Shown here piece after piece: positions 16,569 through 25,371 of a stretch of DNA of 64,000 nucleotides. The DNA is taken from positions 1 through 64,000 of the forward strand of contig NZ_QAYG01000001.1 in NCBI RefSeq assembly GCF_003053845.1, in the 5' to 3' direction. The notes under the pieces were generated by a model, which was given only the letters and a program-made list of their open reading frames with translations, was not told the DNA's origin and ran no database searches. The stretch is from Breoghania corrubedonensis (GTDB taxonomy: Bacteria; Pseudomonadota; Alphaproteobacteria; Rhizobiales; Stappiaceae). Positions within the stretch are counted from its first letter, which is position 1. Every line of letters starts with the position of its first letter. The position numbers were made by a program, and so were the translations under genes.

Positions 16569-16940
16569 GGGGCGGGCGCTACCGCTTACCAAGAGTCAAG
16601 CAAATCGACCCGCCCCGGATTGGCAGACGACGATGCGCCGTCCTGCAAGAAACGGACGCCCGGGACGCGAGAACGGTCGCCATTCTACCAAGCGGCGGAA
16701 AAACGAGGCGATCCCGATTGAATTCCCTTGCGTTTTACCTGTTAAATCGACCGTAAATTCCGATCTTAATCAATTATGCCAAGCCGTTAGTACTATGGTT
16801 CTATCGACATTACCCTAGGGTTTTCACAGAGTTCTCATGCTCGTTTGCGCCTGACAGGCGGAGCGGGACCGGTGCATCCGGGCCCCGCATAAAAACAAGG
16901 CCCGCCGTAGCACGCCAACAACAAGCGTTAGGGGATGGAA
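16569..16940 (+). promoter_or_regulatory. xoxF upstream region
   Basis: This stretch of about 370 bases holds no convincing gene. It becomes AT-rich between about 16715 and 16815, as expected for a strong promoter, and contains the palindrome ACCCTAGGGT at 16812-16821, followed by a leader of roughly 110 bases. A related CCCTAGGG lies at 46545-46552 before the FKBP gene. A Shine-Dalgarno AGGGG is at 16930-16934. The regulator site is not proven; the FIST/kinase/LuxR trio encoded at 35209-39346 is a reasonable candidate controller. Confidence 0.5.
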
Positions 16941-18749
16941 ATGCAAAGGTTCAAAGTCCTGGCGGCCGTCAGCATGGTCGCCGTGACAACTTCGTCTTTC
17001 GCCTATGCGAATGACGAACTCGTCAAAATGCAAGAAAACCCGAAGAACTGGGTTATGCAGCTGGGTGACTATTCCAGCACCCGTTATTCCAAGCTCGATG
17101 AAATCAACAAGAGCAATGTCGGCAACCTGCAGGTCGCCTGGACCTTCTCGACCGGCGTGCTGCGTGGCCATGAGGGCGGCCCGCTGGTGATCGGCGACAT
17201 CATGTATGTCCACACGCCGTTTCCCAACAAGGTCTTCGCGCTTGATCTCAACGACAACGGCCGCATCATCTGGAAGTACGAGCCCAAGCAGGATCCGGAC
17301 GTCATTCCGGTGATGTGCTGCGACACGGTCAACCGCGGCGTGGCCTACGGCAACGGCATGATCTTCCTGCATCAGGCCGACACGACGCTGGTTGCGCTCG
17401 ACGCCAAGACCGGCGAAGTGAAGTGGAAGGTCCAGAACGGCGACGCCTCCAAGGGCGAGACCGGCACCTCGGCGCCCATGGTCGCCGGCGACAAGGTTCT
17501 GGTCGGCATTTCCGGCGGCGAGTTCGGCATCCAGGGCCACATGACGGCCTACAACATCGCCGACGGCTCGATGGCCTGGCGCGCCTATACCAGCGGTCCC
17601 GACGACAAGATCATGCTGGATCCGGAAAAGACCACCTATCTCGGCAAGCCGGTGGGCAAGGATTCCAGCCTCAAGACATGGGAAGGCGACCAGTGGAAGC
17701 TGGGCGGCGGCGCCACCTGGGGCTGGCTCTCCTACGATCCGGAGCTGAACCTCGTCTATTACGGCTCCGGCAATCCCGGCACGTGGAACCCGACCCAGCG
17801 CCCCGGCGACAACCGCTGGTCGATGACCATCTTCGCCCGCGATCTCGACACCGGCATGGCCAAGTGGGTCTACCAGATGACCCCGCATGACGAATGGGAC
17901 TATGACGGCGTCAACGAGATGATGCTGGTCGACATGGATGTCGACGGCAAGACGCACAAGGCGCTGGTCCATCCGGACCGCAACGGCTTCGCCTACACGC
18001 TCGACCGCGAGACGGGCGAACTGCTGGTGGCCAAGAAGTACGATCCGGCCGTCAACTGGGCGACGGAAGTCGTGATGGATCCCTCCAGCGACCAGTACGG
18101 CCGGCCGCAGGTGGTGTCCGACTACTCCACCGACCAGAACGGCCCGGATGTGAATACCCAGGGCGTCTGCCCTGCAGCGCTCGGTACCAAGGACCAGCAG
18201 CCCTCGTCCTATTCGCCGAAGACGGGCCTGTTCTACATCCCGACCAACCACGTCTGCATGGATTACGAGCCCTTCCAGGTCTCCTACACGGCGGGCCAGC
18301 CCTATGTGGGGGCGACGCTGTCCATGTTCCCGGCGCCTAACAGCCACGGTGGCCTTGGCAACTTCATCGCCTGGGACGCCTCCAAGGGCGAGATCAAGTG
18401 GTCCATCCCCGAGCCGTTCTCGGTGTGGTCGGGTGCGCTTGCGACCGCTGGCGACGTGGTTTTCTACGGAACGCTGGAAGGCTATCTGAAGGCCGTCGAC
18501 GCCGAGACCGGCAAGGAGCTTTACCGCTTCAAGACGCCGTCGGGCATCATCGGCAACGTCACCAGCTACGAGCATGACGGCAAGCAGTATATCGCCGTCT
18601 ATTCCGGCATCGGCGGCTGGGCCGGCATCGGTCTGGCGGCGGGCCTGACGGAGGGTACCGAAGGCCTCGGGGCCGTGGGCGCCTATCGCTCGCTGTCGAG
18701 CTATACCAATCTCGGCGGTCAACTGACGGTGTTCGCCCTCCCGGACTAG
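16941..18749 (+). CDS. xoxF: lanthanide-dependent PQQ methanol dehydrogenase XoxF
   Basis: A 602-residue periplasmic quinoprotein oxidising methanol (and probably formaldehyde) with PQQ. It has a Sec signal ending near SSFAYA and eight propeller repeats. The adjacent-cysteine disulfide is MCCDTVNRG (C126-C127), and metal and PQQ ligands are visible at GISGGEFG (E194) and [10 protein letters not shown] (N278). Decisive for lanthanide use, [11 protein letters not shown] has the catalytic D320 and the extra D322, which calcium-type MxaF lacks. I chose the ATG at 16941 because AGGGGA is correctly spaced before it but abuts the ATG at 16935. The sequence reads as the XoxF5 type. Electrons go to XoxG, encoded next. 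Two hairpins follow the stop. Confidence 0.97.
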   Translation: MQRFKVLAAVSMVAVTTSSFAYANDELVKMQENPKNWVMQLGDYSSTRYSKLDEINKSNVGNLQVAWTFSTGVLRGHEGGPLVIGDIMYVHTPFPNKVFALDLNDNGRIIWKYEPKQDPDVIPVMCCDTVNRGVAYGNGMIFLHQADTTLVALDAKTGEVKWKVQNGDASKGETGTSAPMVAGDKVLVGISGGEFGIQGHMTAYNIADGSMAWRAYTSGPDDKIMLDPEKTTYLGKPVGKDSSLKTWEGDQWKLGGGATWGWLSYDPELNLVYYGSGNPGTWNPTQRPGDNRWSMTIFARDLDTGMAKWVYQMTPHDEWDYDGVNEMMLVDMDVDGKTHKALVHPDRNGFAYTLDRETGELLVAKKYDPAVNWATEVVMDPSSDQYGRPQVVSDYSTDQNGPDVNTQGVCPAALGTKDQQPSSYSPKTGLFYIPTNHVCMDYEPFQVSYTAGQPYVGATLSMFPAPNSHGGLGNFIAWDASKGEIKWSIPEPFSVWSGALATAGDVVFYGTLEGYLKAVDAETGKELYRFKTPSGIIGNVTSYEHDGKQYIAVYSGIGGWAGIGLAAGLTEGTEGLGAVGAYRSLSSYTNLGGQLTVFALPD

Positions 18750-18794
18750 GGCGTGCGGTTCCTCGCAAGGGACGCAAGCTCCTGTCGCTTGCAG

Positions 18795-18831
18795 GGCTGC
18801 CCGACCGCCGCCAACCGCGGGGCGGGCAGCC
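18795..18831 (+). terminator. hairpin 1 after xoxF
   Basis: GGCTGCCCG at 18795-18803 pairs perfectly with CGGGCAGCC at 18823-18831, about 45 bases after the xoxF stop. There is no T-run, so it is more likely an attenuator or 3'-end stabiliser than a strong intrinsic terminator. Confidence 0.5.
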
Positions 18832-18845
18832 AGGCACGAACACCC

Positions 18846-18880
18846 GACGCGGGGCCGGTACGACGAGCCGGCCCCGTCTT
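18846..18880 (+). terminator. hairpin 2 between xoxF and xoxG
   Basis: CGGGGCCGG (18850-18858) and CCGGCCCCG (18868-18876) form a nine-pair GC stem with a nine-base loop, followed by TCTTCT. With hairpin 1 it would leave xoxF as an abundant single-gene message, with only part of the transcription reading into xoxG. The remaining bases up to 19118 hold no gene. Confidence 0.55.
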
Positions 18881-19118
18881 CTGGACCCGATGAGATATCG
18901 CGGGCCCAGGCTCCCGCAATAGCGCGGCCACGGTGTCTGAGATCGGAAAGAAAAGCATGGCGGAGGAGACGGGCCGGTCGAGTGCCAGCAACGTCTGACA
19001 ACCGTTGAGGAGGAGACGGCCGGCCGGGTCCTAGCACCCGCGCCCCAGCCGGAAGCGAATGAGGCCAGGTCACAACGGCGAAAACAGCCGGACCGGCCGA
19101 TCCGGGGAGAAGGGTTTT

Positions 19119-19661
19119 ATGCGTTTTGGTTTTTCAGCGCGTCCGCATCTTGAGACGAAGCCATGCCAGGAGACATTCCGGCGCGTACTCGCTGCGGCAG
19201 CGGGAGGCACGGCAATCGCGCTTGCCGCTCTGGTGATGACGGGAAACATGGCCACGGCCGCCAATGACGAAAAGTCGTGGGAAGAACATCCCTACATCAT
19301 CAAGGATGGCAAGGTGGACTACGGCGTCTACAATGGGTTTCGCCGCTACCACTCCACCTGCCACGTCTGCCACGGCCCGGACGGGCTCGGCTCGTCCTAT
19401 GCCCCGGCGCTGAAGGACTCGCTGAAAACGATGTCCTACGAGGATTTCCTGGAAGTCGTCGTCAATGGCCGTCAGGTGGTCAACGCCGCCCAGGATTCCG
19501 TCATGCCCTCCTTCGCGGAAGTGCCGGACGTGATGTTCTACATCGATCACATCTACGCCTATCTGAAGGCACGGGCGAACGGCGACCTTGGCCGCGGGCG
19601 ACCGAAGCGCCTGCCGCCGGACGAAGATCCGGTCTTCCAGGAATGGAAGGCCAGCCAATGA
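19119..19661 (+). CDS. xoxG: cytochrome c, XoxF electron acceptor (XoxG)
   Basis: A 180-residue class I c-type cytochrome, the expected periplasmic electron acceptor of XoxF. It has an uncleaved-looking basic N-terminus, then a hydrophobic export segment (GGTAIALAALVMTGNMATAA). The single heme site is CHVCH (residues 81-85), and a probable axial methionine is in QDSVMPSFAEVPDVMFYIDHIYAYL. The ATG at 19119 is preceded by GAGAAGGG. The stop overlaps the next gene's start (ATGA). The order xoxF-xoxG-xoxJ is standard in alphaproteobacterial methylotrophs. Confidence 0.93.
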   Translation: MRFGFSARPHLETKPCQETFRRVLAAAAGGTAIALAALVMTGNMATAANDEKSWEEHPYIIKDGKVDYGVYNGFRRYHSTCHVCHGPDGLGSSYAPALKDSLKTMSYEDFLEVVVNGRQVVNAAQDSVMPSFAEVPDVMFYIDHIYAYLKARANGDLGRGRPKRLPPDEDPVFQEWKASQ

Positions 19662-21064
19662 TGGGGGGCCCTACCAGTCGTCGCCTGACAATCGCCGCCG
19701 CACTCTGCGCCGGAGCGGTTATGGCGGCGGCTGGCGGCCCCGCACGGGCCCAGGAGAACACCGCGAACCCCGACGTGGTCGACCGGACAGAACTCCGCGT
19801 CTGCGCGGATCCCGGCAACCTCCCCTACTCCAACGACAAGGGAGAAGGCTTCGAGAACAGGATCGCCGAGATCGTGGCTGAGGAACTCGGCCTGCCGGTC
19901 CGCTACACCTGGTTTCCGCAGACAATCGGCTTCGTGCGCCGCACGCTCGGCGAGAAGCGCTGCGACCTCATCATCGGGGTGGCGGCGACCAACGAGCTGA
20001 TGCAGAACACCAATCCCTACTACAACTCCACATATGTGATGGTACACCGCAAGGATGCGGCGCTGACCGGCTCGCTCGGGGATCCGGCTCTGGCGGGGTT
20101 GAAGATCGGCGCCCAGCCGCGCACGCCCGCCGCCTCGCTTCTCGCCCGGCACGGCCTTCTCGGCCACATGAAGTCCTATCCGCTGATCGTGGACACGCGG
20201 CTTGAAAAGCCCGCGCGCGCCATGGTGGCCGATGTCGAGAACGGCACGATCGACGTGGCACTCGCCTGGGGGCCGCTCGCCGGATACTGGATCCGCGAGG
20301 TGGCCCCGGACCTCGTCATGGTGCCGATCGAGTCGGAAGCCGGCACCCGCCTCTCGTTCCTGATGTCGATGGGCATCCGCTACAACGAACCGGACTGGAA
20401 GCACCGGCTGAACCGTATCCTGCGCAAGCGCAAGGACGATATCGACGCGATCCTCGCCGCTTACAACGTGCCGTTGCTCGACCGGCGGGGACAGTTGATC
20501 AAGGCGCAAGATACGGCGGAGGCCGGGCCGAAGGCAAAGCCGGTGAAAGGCGCGCCGGTCCCAACAGCAAAGACGGCGAACACCATTGCGGAGCCTGAGG
20601 GATACCGGATGGACGATTACCGCGCCCCGGTGCCGGCAGGCCTTGCCGGCGCGCGCACGGTCGATGTCGAGGGCTTGATAGCCCTGCGCAAAAGCGGCGA
20701 TCCGGTGCTGATCGACGTCTTTCCCGCCGCCCGCAAGCCGCAAGGCCGCTCACCCGACCAGATCTGGCGCGAACCGAAGCGGGCGACCATCAAGGGCGCG
20801 CACTGGCTCGCCAACATGGGGTTCGGCGCGCTGTCGGACCACGAGGAGTCTGCCTTCCGGGCGGAGCTGGAACGGCTGAGCGACAATGGCAAGCGCACGC
20901 TCGTCTTCTTCTGCGAACCGCAATGCTGGATGTCGTGGAATGCCGCCAAGCGGGCGCTCACCTACGGGTTTGACAAGGTGGCCTGGTATCCGGGCGGTGT
21001 CGCCAGATGGAGCGAGGCCGATCAGTTGCTGGAAGAAATGCGCCCCTGGCGGCCGGCTGAATAA
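19658..21064 (+). CDS. xoxJ: XoxJ-like binding protein fused to a rhodanese-like Cys-Trp domain
   Basis: A 468-residue exported protein with two modules. After a signal peptide (to about residue 31), residues 45-275 form a family 3 solute-binding fold (LRVCADPGNLPYSNDKGEGFENRIAEIVAEELG; GTIDVALAWGPLAGYW) typical of MoxJ/XoxJ, thought to help mature the apo-dehydrogenase. After a Pro/Lys/Ala-rich linker (about 285-320), residues 325-468 form a rhodanese-like domain ending FFCEPQCWMSWNAAKRAL with C419, C423 and W424. This is like the separate PQQ-catabolism-associated Cys-Trp motif protein of other clusters. In better-known methylotrophs these are separate genes, so the fusion is notable. Two adjacent ATGs overlap the xoxG stop. 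Confidence 0.88.
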   Translation: MMGGPTSRRLTIAAALCAGAVMAAAGGPARAQENTANPDVVDRTELRVCADPGNLPYSNDKGEGFENRIAEIVAEELGLPVRYTWFPQTIGFVRRTLGEKRCDLIIGVAATNELMQNTNPYYNSTYVMVHRKDAALTGSLGDPALAGLKIGAQPRTPAASLLARHGLLGHMKSYPLIVDTRLEKPARAMVADVENGTIDVALAWGPLAGYWIREVAPDLVMVPIESEAGTRLSFLMSMGIRYNEPDWKHRLNRILRKRKDDIDAILAAYNVPLLDRRGQLIKAQDTAEAGPKAKPVKGAPVPTAKTANTIAEPEGYRMDDYRAPVPAGLAGARTVDVEGLIALRKSGDPVLIDVFPAARKPQGRSPDQIWREPKRATIKGAHWLANMGFGALSDHEESAFRAELERLSDNGKRTLVFFCEPQCWMSWNAAKRALTYGFDKVAWYPGGVARWSEADQLLEEMRPWRPAE

Positions 21065-21101
21065 AAGGCGCGGGGCACAACGCGGTTGGAGGCATCTGAC
21101 C

Positions 21102-21299
21102 ATGTTCGAAGTGCTGATCACCGCCTGTCTGGCGGCTGCACCGGCCCAGTGTTCCACGTTCGAGCTGCGGCTGAAACTTTACGACGATATCGGCCAGTGC
21201 GCCCGGCACGCGCAGAGCGACGTCGTGCGCTGGGCCGACCACAAACCGCAATGGCGGATCGCGAGATGGGCCTGCACCGCACCGGGAGAGACGATCTGA
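21102..21299 (+). CDS. small protein of the xox cluster
   Basis: A 65-residue protein (MFEVLITACLAAAPAQCSTF, then ELRLKLYDDIGQCARHAQSD, ending RIARWACTAPGETI) with a short hydrophobic N-terminus and three cysteines. GGAGG lies nine bases before the ATG, so it is likely translated. Its last 34 bases overlap the start of the following metallohydrolase gene in another frame, implying coupling. The hydrophobic start and cysteines suggest a small periplasmic or membrane-associated protein. I do not recognise a named family; similar small genes occur in quinoprotein clusters as far as I recall. Confidence 0.7.
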   Translation: MFEVLITACLAAAPAQCSTFELRLKLYDDIGQCARHAQSDVVRWADHKPQWRIARWACTAPGETI

Positions 21300-22270
21300 T
21301 CGAACGATCGCCGCGCGGACTTTTCCGCACGCGGCGACAGGTGCTTGTCGGCCTCGCGGCGACAGCGGGCGGCTTTGCTTTGCCGATTTCCACAGCCACG
21401 CTCGCCGCCGCGGCACTTCCCTTCGCCGAGATCGCCGACGGCATTTTCGTGCGCTATGGCCTGCAGGAGGAAATGAGCGCGGAAAACGGCGCGGCGATCG
21501 CCAATATCGGCTTCATTGTCGGCGAGGAGAGCGTCGCGGTGATCGATACCGGCACGACGACGCAGCAGGGAGCAGCGCTGAAAGCGGAGATCGCCCGCAT
21601 CACAGACCGGCCTGTCAGCCATGTCATCGCCACCCACGTGCATCTCGATCACTGCTTCGGGCACGGCGCGTTTGCCGACGAAATCGGGGCCGGCCGCGTC
21701 GCCAATGTCGGCCACCACCGCCTGCCGCAGGCGCTTGGCGAGCGCGGTGGCTTCTATCTGGAGCGGATCCGCGCGCTTTCGCCCGACTTCGCCGATACGC
21801 GCTTCATTCCGCCGACGACGCTCGTCGACACGGTGACGATCATAGACCTCGGCAACCGGCGCCTGACGTTGCGGGCCTGGCCCACCGCCCACACCGACAA
21901 CGACCTGAGCGTCGAGGATGCGCGGACAGGGACATTGTGGACGGCGGACCTGCTGTTTGCCGGCCGCATTCCCGTCATCGACGGCAGCGTGACCGGCTGG
22001 CTTTCGGTGCTGGAGGATCTGGCGGGGCGAAACGTCGCCCGCGTGGTGCCGGGCCATGGCCCGGTGGACACGACCGCCACGACACTCCAGCGCGAACGGA
22101 CCTATCTCGCCGCCTTGCGCGAGGGCGTGAGGACAGCAATCGACGAGGGACTGGGGATCAACGAAACCGTAAGGCGGCTTGCAGATCTCGGCCGCGGGGA
22201 CTGGCTGCTCTTCGATGCCGTCCATGGCCGCAATGTCGTTGCCGCCTATACCGAACTGGAGTGGGAATGA
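21266..22270 (+). CDS. quinoprotein-associated metallo-beta-lactamase-fold hydrolase
   Basis: A 334-residue MBL-fold protein. It starts with a twin-arginine-like signal (RTRRQVLVGLAATAGGFALP), so it is exported. The zinc motif is THVHLDHCFGHG (HxHxDH), with later ligands at TAHTDNDLSVED, TADLLFAG and VVPGHGPV. It belongs to the SoxH-related group annotated as quinoprotein relay system zinc metallohydrolases, always found with PQQ dehydrogenases and a SoxYZ-like carrier, as here. Its reaction is unknown. Starts at 21251 and 21266 are both possible. Its stop overlaps the carrier gene (ATGA). Confidence 0.87.
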   Translation: MGLHRTGRDDLIERSPRGLFRTRRQVLVGLAATAGGFALPISTATLAAAALPFAEIADGIFVRYGLQEEMSAENGAAIANIGFIVGEESVAVIDTGTTTQQGAALKAEIARITDRPVSHVIATHVHLDHCFGHGAFADEIGAGRVANVGHHRLPQALGERGGFYLERIRALSPDFADTRFIPPTTLVDTVTIIDLGNRRLTLRAWPTAHTDNDLSVEDARTGTLWTADLLFAGRIPVIDGSVTGWLSVLEDLAGRNVARVVPGHGPVDTTATTLQRERTYLAALREGVRTAIDEGLGINETVRRLADLGRGDWLLFDAVHGRNVVAAYTELEWE

Positions 22271-23100
22271 TGCGCCGTGCCTCGACTGCCCGCCTCGGGC
22301 TCGCGATGACTTTCATGCTCGCCGTCGCCTTGCTGGGGGCGGTGTTCCCCCACGCGGCACACGCAGCGGAGGACGCGTGGACGGACATCCGCGCGGCCGT
22401 CTTCGGCGACCGTGAAATCGCCGACGGCGCCGGGGTAATCGCGCTCGAAACCCCCTATCGCGCCCATGATGCGGCCGTTGTGCCCATATCCGTTACCGCG
22501 CTTATTCCCCAGACGACGGAGCGCTACATCGCGAAGCTCACGCTCATCATCGACGAGAACCCGGCCCCGGTCGTGGGGACCTTCGGCTTCTTTCCCGAAA
22601 ACGGCATCGCCAGCCTTTCCACCCGCGTGCGCGTCAATGCCTACACCAATATTCGCGCCGTGGCGGAAACCAGCGACGGCCGGCTCTTCATGGTGGCGAA
22701 CTACGTGAAGGCCGCCGGTGGCTGTTCGGCCCCCGCCGGCAAGGACCACGCGACCGCGATGGCTCGGCTCGGCCAGATGCGCATGCGCCAGATCGGCGAC
22801 TGGCACGCGGGTGAGCCGGCACAAGCCCAGTTCATGGTGAGCCATCCGAACTATTCCGGCATGCAGACCGACCAGGTGACCCAATTGTGGATCCCGGCCG
22901 ATTACGTGCGCACGATCGAGCTTTCCATGAACGGCAAGCCGATCCTCACTTTCGATGGAGATATCTCCATGAGCGAAAACCCGAGTGTGCGTTTCTTCGT
23001 GAAACCCAAGGAGGGCGAGAAGCTGACGGCTCATGTCACCGACACCGAAGAGCGAAGCTTCTCGCAAAGCTGGAACGTGAAGCTGGAGCCGGGCTCATGA
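22267..23100 (+). CDS. quinoprotein dehydrogenase-associated SoxYZ-like carrier
   Basis: A 277-residue exported protein (signal ending HAAHAAED) that fuses SoxY-like and SoxZ-like beta-sandwich domains. The SoxY-like half runs from DIRAAVFGDREIADGAGVI to about residue 155, and includes AAGGCSAPAGKD, which resembles the carrier-cysteine region. The SoxZ-like half begins around AQFMVSHPNYSGMQTD and ends with SFSQSWNVKL. Such proteins accompany the SoxH-like metallohydrolase in PQQ clusters and may form a relay, but this has not been shown as far as I know. Start and stop both overlap neighbours by four bases. Confidence 0.87.
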   Translation: MMRRASTARLGLAMTFMLAVALLGAVFPHAAHAAEDAWTDIRAAVFGDREIADGAGVIALETPYRAHDAAVVPISVTALIPQTTERYIAKLTLIIDENPAPVVGTFGFFPENGIASLSTRVRVNAYTNIRAVAETSDGRLFMVANYVKAAGGCSAPAGKDHATAMARLGQMRMRQIGDWHAGEPAQAQFMVSHPNYSGMQTDQVTQLWIPADYVRTIELSMNGKPILTFDGDISMSENPSVRFFVKPKEGEKLTAHVTDTEERSFSQSWNVKLEPGS

Positions 23101-23630
23101 GGCGGGTCGCTGCGATCGGATTTGCTGTCGCGACGGGCATCATGGCGGGCATCTGGTCCGGGGCGGCGGCGGCGCGCGATACACGTGTCGCGGTCTTTCC
23201 CTTCGCGTTCAGGGACACCTCCATCGAGGGAGAGGTTGGCGGCGTCAATCCGGCCGAAACGGAACGCCTCTTGAGGATCACGCGGGAGGCGGAGGACCGT
23301 ATTGCCGCGCGCGGAGCGGATCTCGTCGACCTTTCCGCACTCAAGGACGATGTGGCAACCCTTCCCGCCCCGTGGAACTGCCTGGACTGCGCCGCCCGGC
23401 TTGCCGGCACCGCCGGCGCCGATGTCAGCATCACCGGCTTCGTGCACAAGGTCTCCACGCTCATCCAGTCGATCTCGATCATCGCCTGCGACGCAAGGAC
23501 GGGCAAAATGCTCGGCAACGCGTCGGTCTCGATCCGAGGCAACACCGACGAGGCGTGGAAGCGGGGTGTGGACTATATCCTCGACCGGGGTTTGCTCGGC
23601 GAAGAGGTCGAGACGGCGCTGAAACAGTGA
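23097..23630 (+). CDS. DUF2380/DUF3280-type exported protein
   Basis: A 177-residue protein with a signal peptide (FAVATGIMAGIWSGAAAARD) and a domain beginning RVAVFPFAFRDTSIEG, typical of DUF2380/DUF3280 proteins that resemble TolB-N/CsgG-like folds. A CLDCAARLAGTAGADVSITGFVHKVSTLIQSISI segment carries two cysteines. It is encoded in overlap with the SoxYZ-like carrier gene and precedes the ABC ATPase gene by 140 bases. Members occur in PQQ alcohol dehydrogenase clusters; the function is unknown. Confidence 0.75.
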   Translation: MRRVAAIGFAVATGIMAGIWSGAAAARDTRVAVFPFAFRDTSIEGEVGGVNPAETERLLRITREAEDRIAARGADLVDLSALKDDVATLPAPWNCLDCAARLAGTAGADVSITGFVHKVSTLIQSISIIACDARTGKMLGNASVSIRGNTDEAWKRGVDYILDRGLLGEEVETALKQ

Positions 23631-23770
23631 GGAGGAAGCCCCACAGGCTCCATGGCGCAGCCCGCCGCCGGCGGATTGCTCTCCGCCATCTGCCCCATAG
23701 CCACGCCCTTCATTCTGCGCCACACTGACGGCAAACGCGCTGGCTGCGGGAGAGGCCGGGGAGGACGCGG

Positions 23771-24529
23771 ATGGACGATATCGCGATGCGCGCTCCGCTC
23801 GCCGTTGACGGGCTGAGCTACGCCTACGGGCGCAAGCGGGCGCTTGATCATGTAAGTTTTTCGTTGGCGCCGGCCCGCGTGACGGCGCTGCTCGGCCCGA
23901 ACGGAGCCGGCAAGACGACGCTGTTCTCGCTCGTCACGGGGCTCTTCGACAGCCGTACGGGCCGCATCCGCATTGCCGGGCATGATCTGAGACGCGAGCG
24001 CTCGCGCGCGCTTTCCGACCTCGGCATCGTGTTTCAGGCGCAGACGCTCGATCTCGATCTGACGGTGGAGCGCAATCTCAGATATTTCGCCGCGCTCAGG
24101 GGTCTTTCGGAGCGCGAGGCGCGAAAGCGTATCGCCGCACTGCTCGAACAGGTCGGGCTGACGGAGCAGCGCCGGCACAAGGTACGCTCCCTCTCCGGGG
24201 GCCAGCGGCGGCGGGTCGAGGTGGCGAGGGCTCTCCTCGACCGCCCCGGCCTGCTGCTGCTGGATGAACCCTCCACCGGCCTCGACATCGCCACGCGGCG
24301 CTGGCTGGTGGACGAGGTGCATCGTCTCGCGCACGAGGACGGCATCGCCGTGTTGTGGGCGACGCATCTGGTGGACGAGGTGCGCGCCCATGATGATCTG
24401 ATCGTGCTGGAAAAGGGAAAGGTCGTGGCGCGCGGCGAGGTCGAGCGGGTGGTGCACGATACCAGGGCCAATGACCTCAACGAGGCCTTTACCCGGCTTA
24501 CCTCCGCGCGCGCCGAGGAACACCTGTGA
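23771..24529 (+). CDS. ABC transporter ATPase of the PQQ alcohol dehydrogenase system (LutE/PedB-like)
   Basis: A 252-residue ABC ATPase. Walker A is GPNGAGKT, the Q-loop FQAQTLDLDL, the signature LSGGQRRRVE, Walker B LLLLDEPSTGLD, and the switch histidine is in WATHLVDE. It matches the TIGR03864-type ATPase found only beside PQQ alcohol dehydrogenases. In Methylobacterium (lutE) and Pseudomonas putida (ped cluster) the corresponding transporter has been linked to lanthanide acquisition. That would suit the lanthanide-type XoxF here, moving the metal into the cytoplasm. Its stop overlaps the permease gene start. Confidence 0.88.
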   Translation: MDDIAMRAPLAVDGLSYAYGRKRALDHVSFSLAPARVTALLGPNGAGKTTLFSLVTGLFDSRTGRIRIAGHDLRRERSRALSDLGIVFQAQTLDLDLTVERNLRYFAALRGLSEREARKRIAALLEQVGLTEQRRHKVRSLSGGQRRRVEVARALLDRPGLLLLDEPSTGLDIATRRWLVDEVHRLAHEDGIAVLWATHLVDEVRAHDDLIVLEKGKVVARGEVERVVHDTRANDLNEAFTRLTSARAEEHL

Positions 24530-25338
24530 GCCCCACCCATGCCGCGCGCGCCTTCACGGCCATCGTCACCCGCGAGTTCCTGCGCTTCGTGCAGCAGAAG
24601 GAGCGCTTCTTCGCCGCGCTCGTGCGCCCGCTCATCTGGCTCGTCGTCTTCGCCGCCGGCTTCCGCGCCACGCTGGGCCTGTCGATCATCCCGCCCTACC
24701 AGACCTACATCAGCTACGATGTTTACGTGGTGCCGGGGCTGATCGGCATGATCCAGATCTTCAACGGCATGCAGTCCTCGCTCTCGATGGTCTACGACCG
24801 GGAAATGGGCTCCATGCGGGTGCTCTTGTCGACGCCGTTGCCGCGCTGGTTCGTGCTCTTTTCGCGCATGCTGGCGGCAACCTTCGTTTCCATCGTCCAG
24901 ATCTACGCCTTCGTGGCGATTGCGCTGGCACTCGGCACCGACGTGCCGCTCGAAGGCCTGTTGCCGATGCTGCCGGTGCTGGTGCTCACGGGCCTGACGC
25001 TGTCGGCCATCGGCATGTTCCTGTCGTCATGGATACGCCAGCTTGAGAACTTCGCCGGGATCATGAATTTCGTGATCTTCCCGATGTTCTTCATCTCCTC
25101 CGCGCTCTACCCGCTGTGGCGGGTGAAGGAGTCCAGCCTCTGGCTCTTCCATGCCTGCCAGTGGAACCCGTTCACCTACATCGTGGAGGCGATCCGGTTC
25201 GCGATGTACGGACAGGTTAACGCAGAGGCGCTGGCGGTGGTGGCCGGAACGCTCGCGGTCTTCGGCGCGGCCGCGGTGGCGGGGTATACGCCCGCACGCG
25301 GAGGGCCGGCGGCGGGGCGGGCCTCCTCCGCGCGCTGA
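24526..25338 (+). CDS. ABC transporter permease of the PQQ alcohol dehydrogenase system (LutF/PedC-like)
   Basis: A 270-residue ABC-2-type permease with six hydrophobic segments and characteristic stretches YDVYVVPGLIGMIQIFNGMQSSLSMVYDREMGSMRVLLSTPLPRW and ENFAGIMNFVIFPMFFISSALYPLW. A GTG start overlaps the ATPase stop. It fits TIGR03861-type permeases of PQQ alcohol clusters. ABC-2 permeases usually export, so its proposed import role in lanthanide uptake rests on genetic reports in other organisms. The matching binding protein is encoded 4.3 kb away at 29618, beyond hipBA and the formaldehyde genes. Confidence 0.87.
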   Translation: MSPTHAARAFTAIVTREFLRFVQQKERFFAALVRPLIWLVVFAAGFRATLGLSIIPPYQTYISYDVYVVPGLIGMIQIFNGMQSSLSMVYDREMGSMRVLLSTPLPRWFVLFSRMLAATFVSIVQIYAFVAIALALGTDVPLEGLLPMLPVLVLTGLTLSAIGMFLSSWIRQLENFAGIMNFVIFPMFFISSALYPLWRVKESSLWLFHACQWNPFTYIVEAIRFAMYGQVNAEALAVVAGTLAVFGAAAVAGYTPARGGPAAGRASSAR

Positions 25339-25371
25339 GCTTTCGCTCAAGGTCCTCCGCAAGGGGAGCTT

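Noticed and set aside
16824-19073. 749-codon open frame antisense to xoxF
   Set aside because: It mirrors xoxF across its whole length; high GC opens the opposite strand. Protein is low-complexity Arg/His/Gly/Val rich, without a ribosome-binding site or family features.
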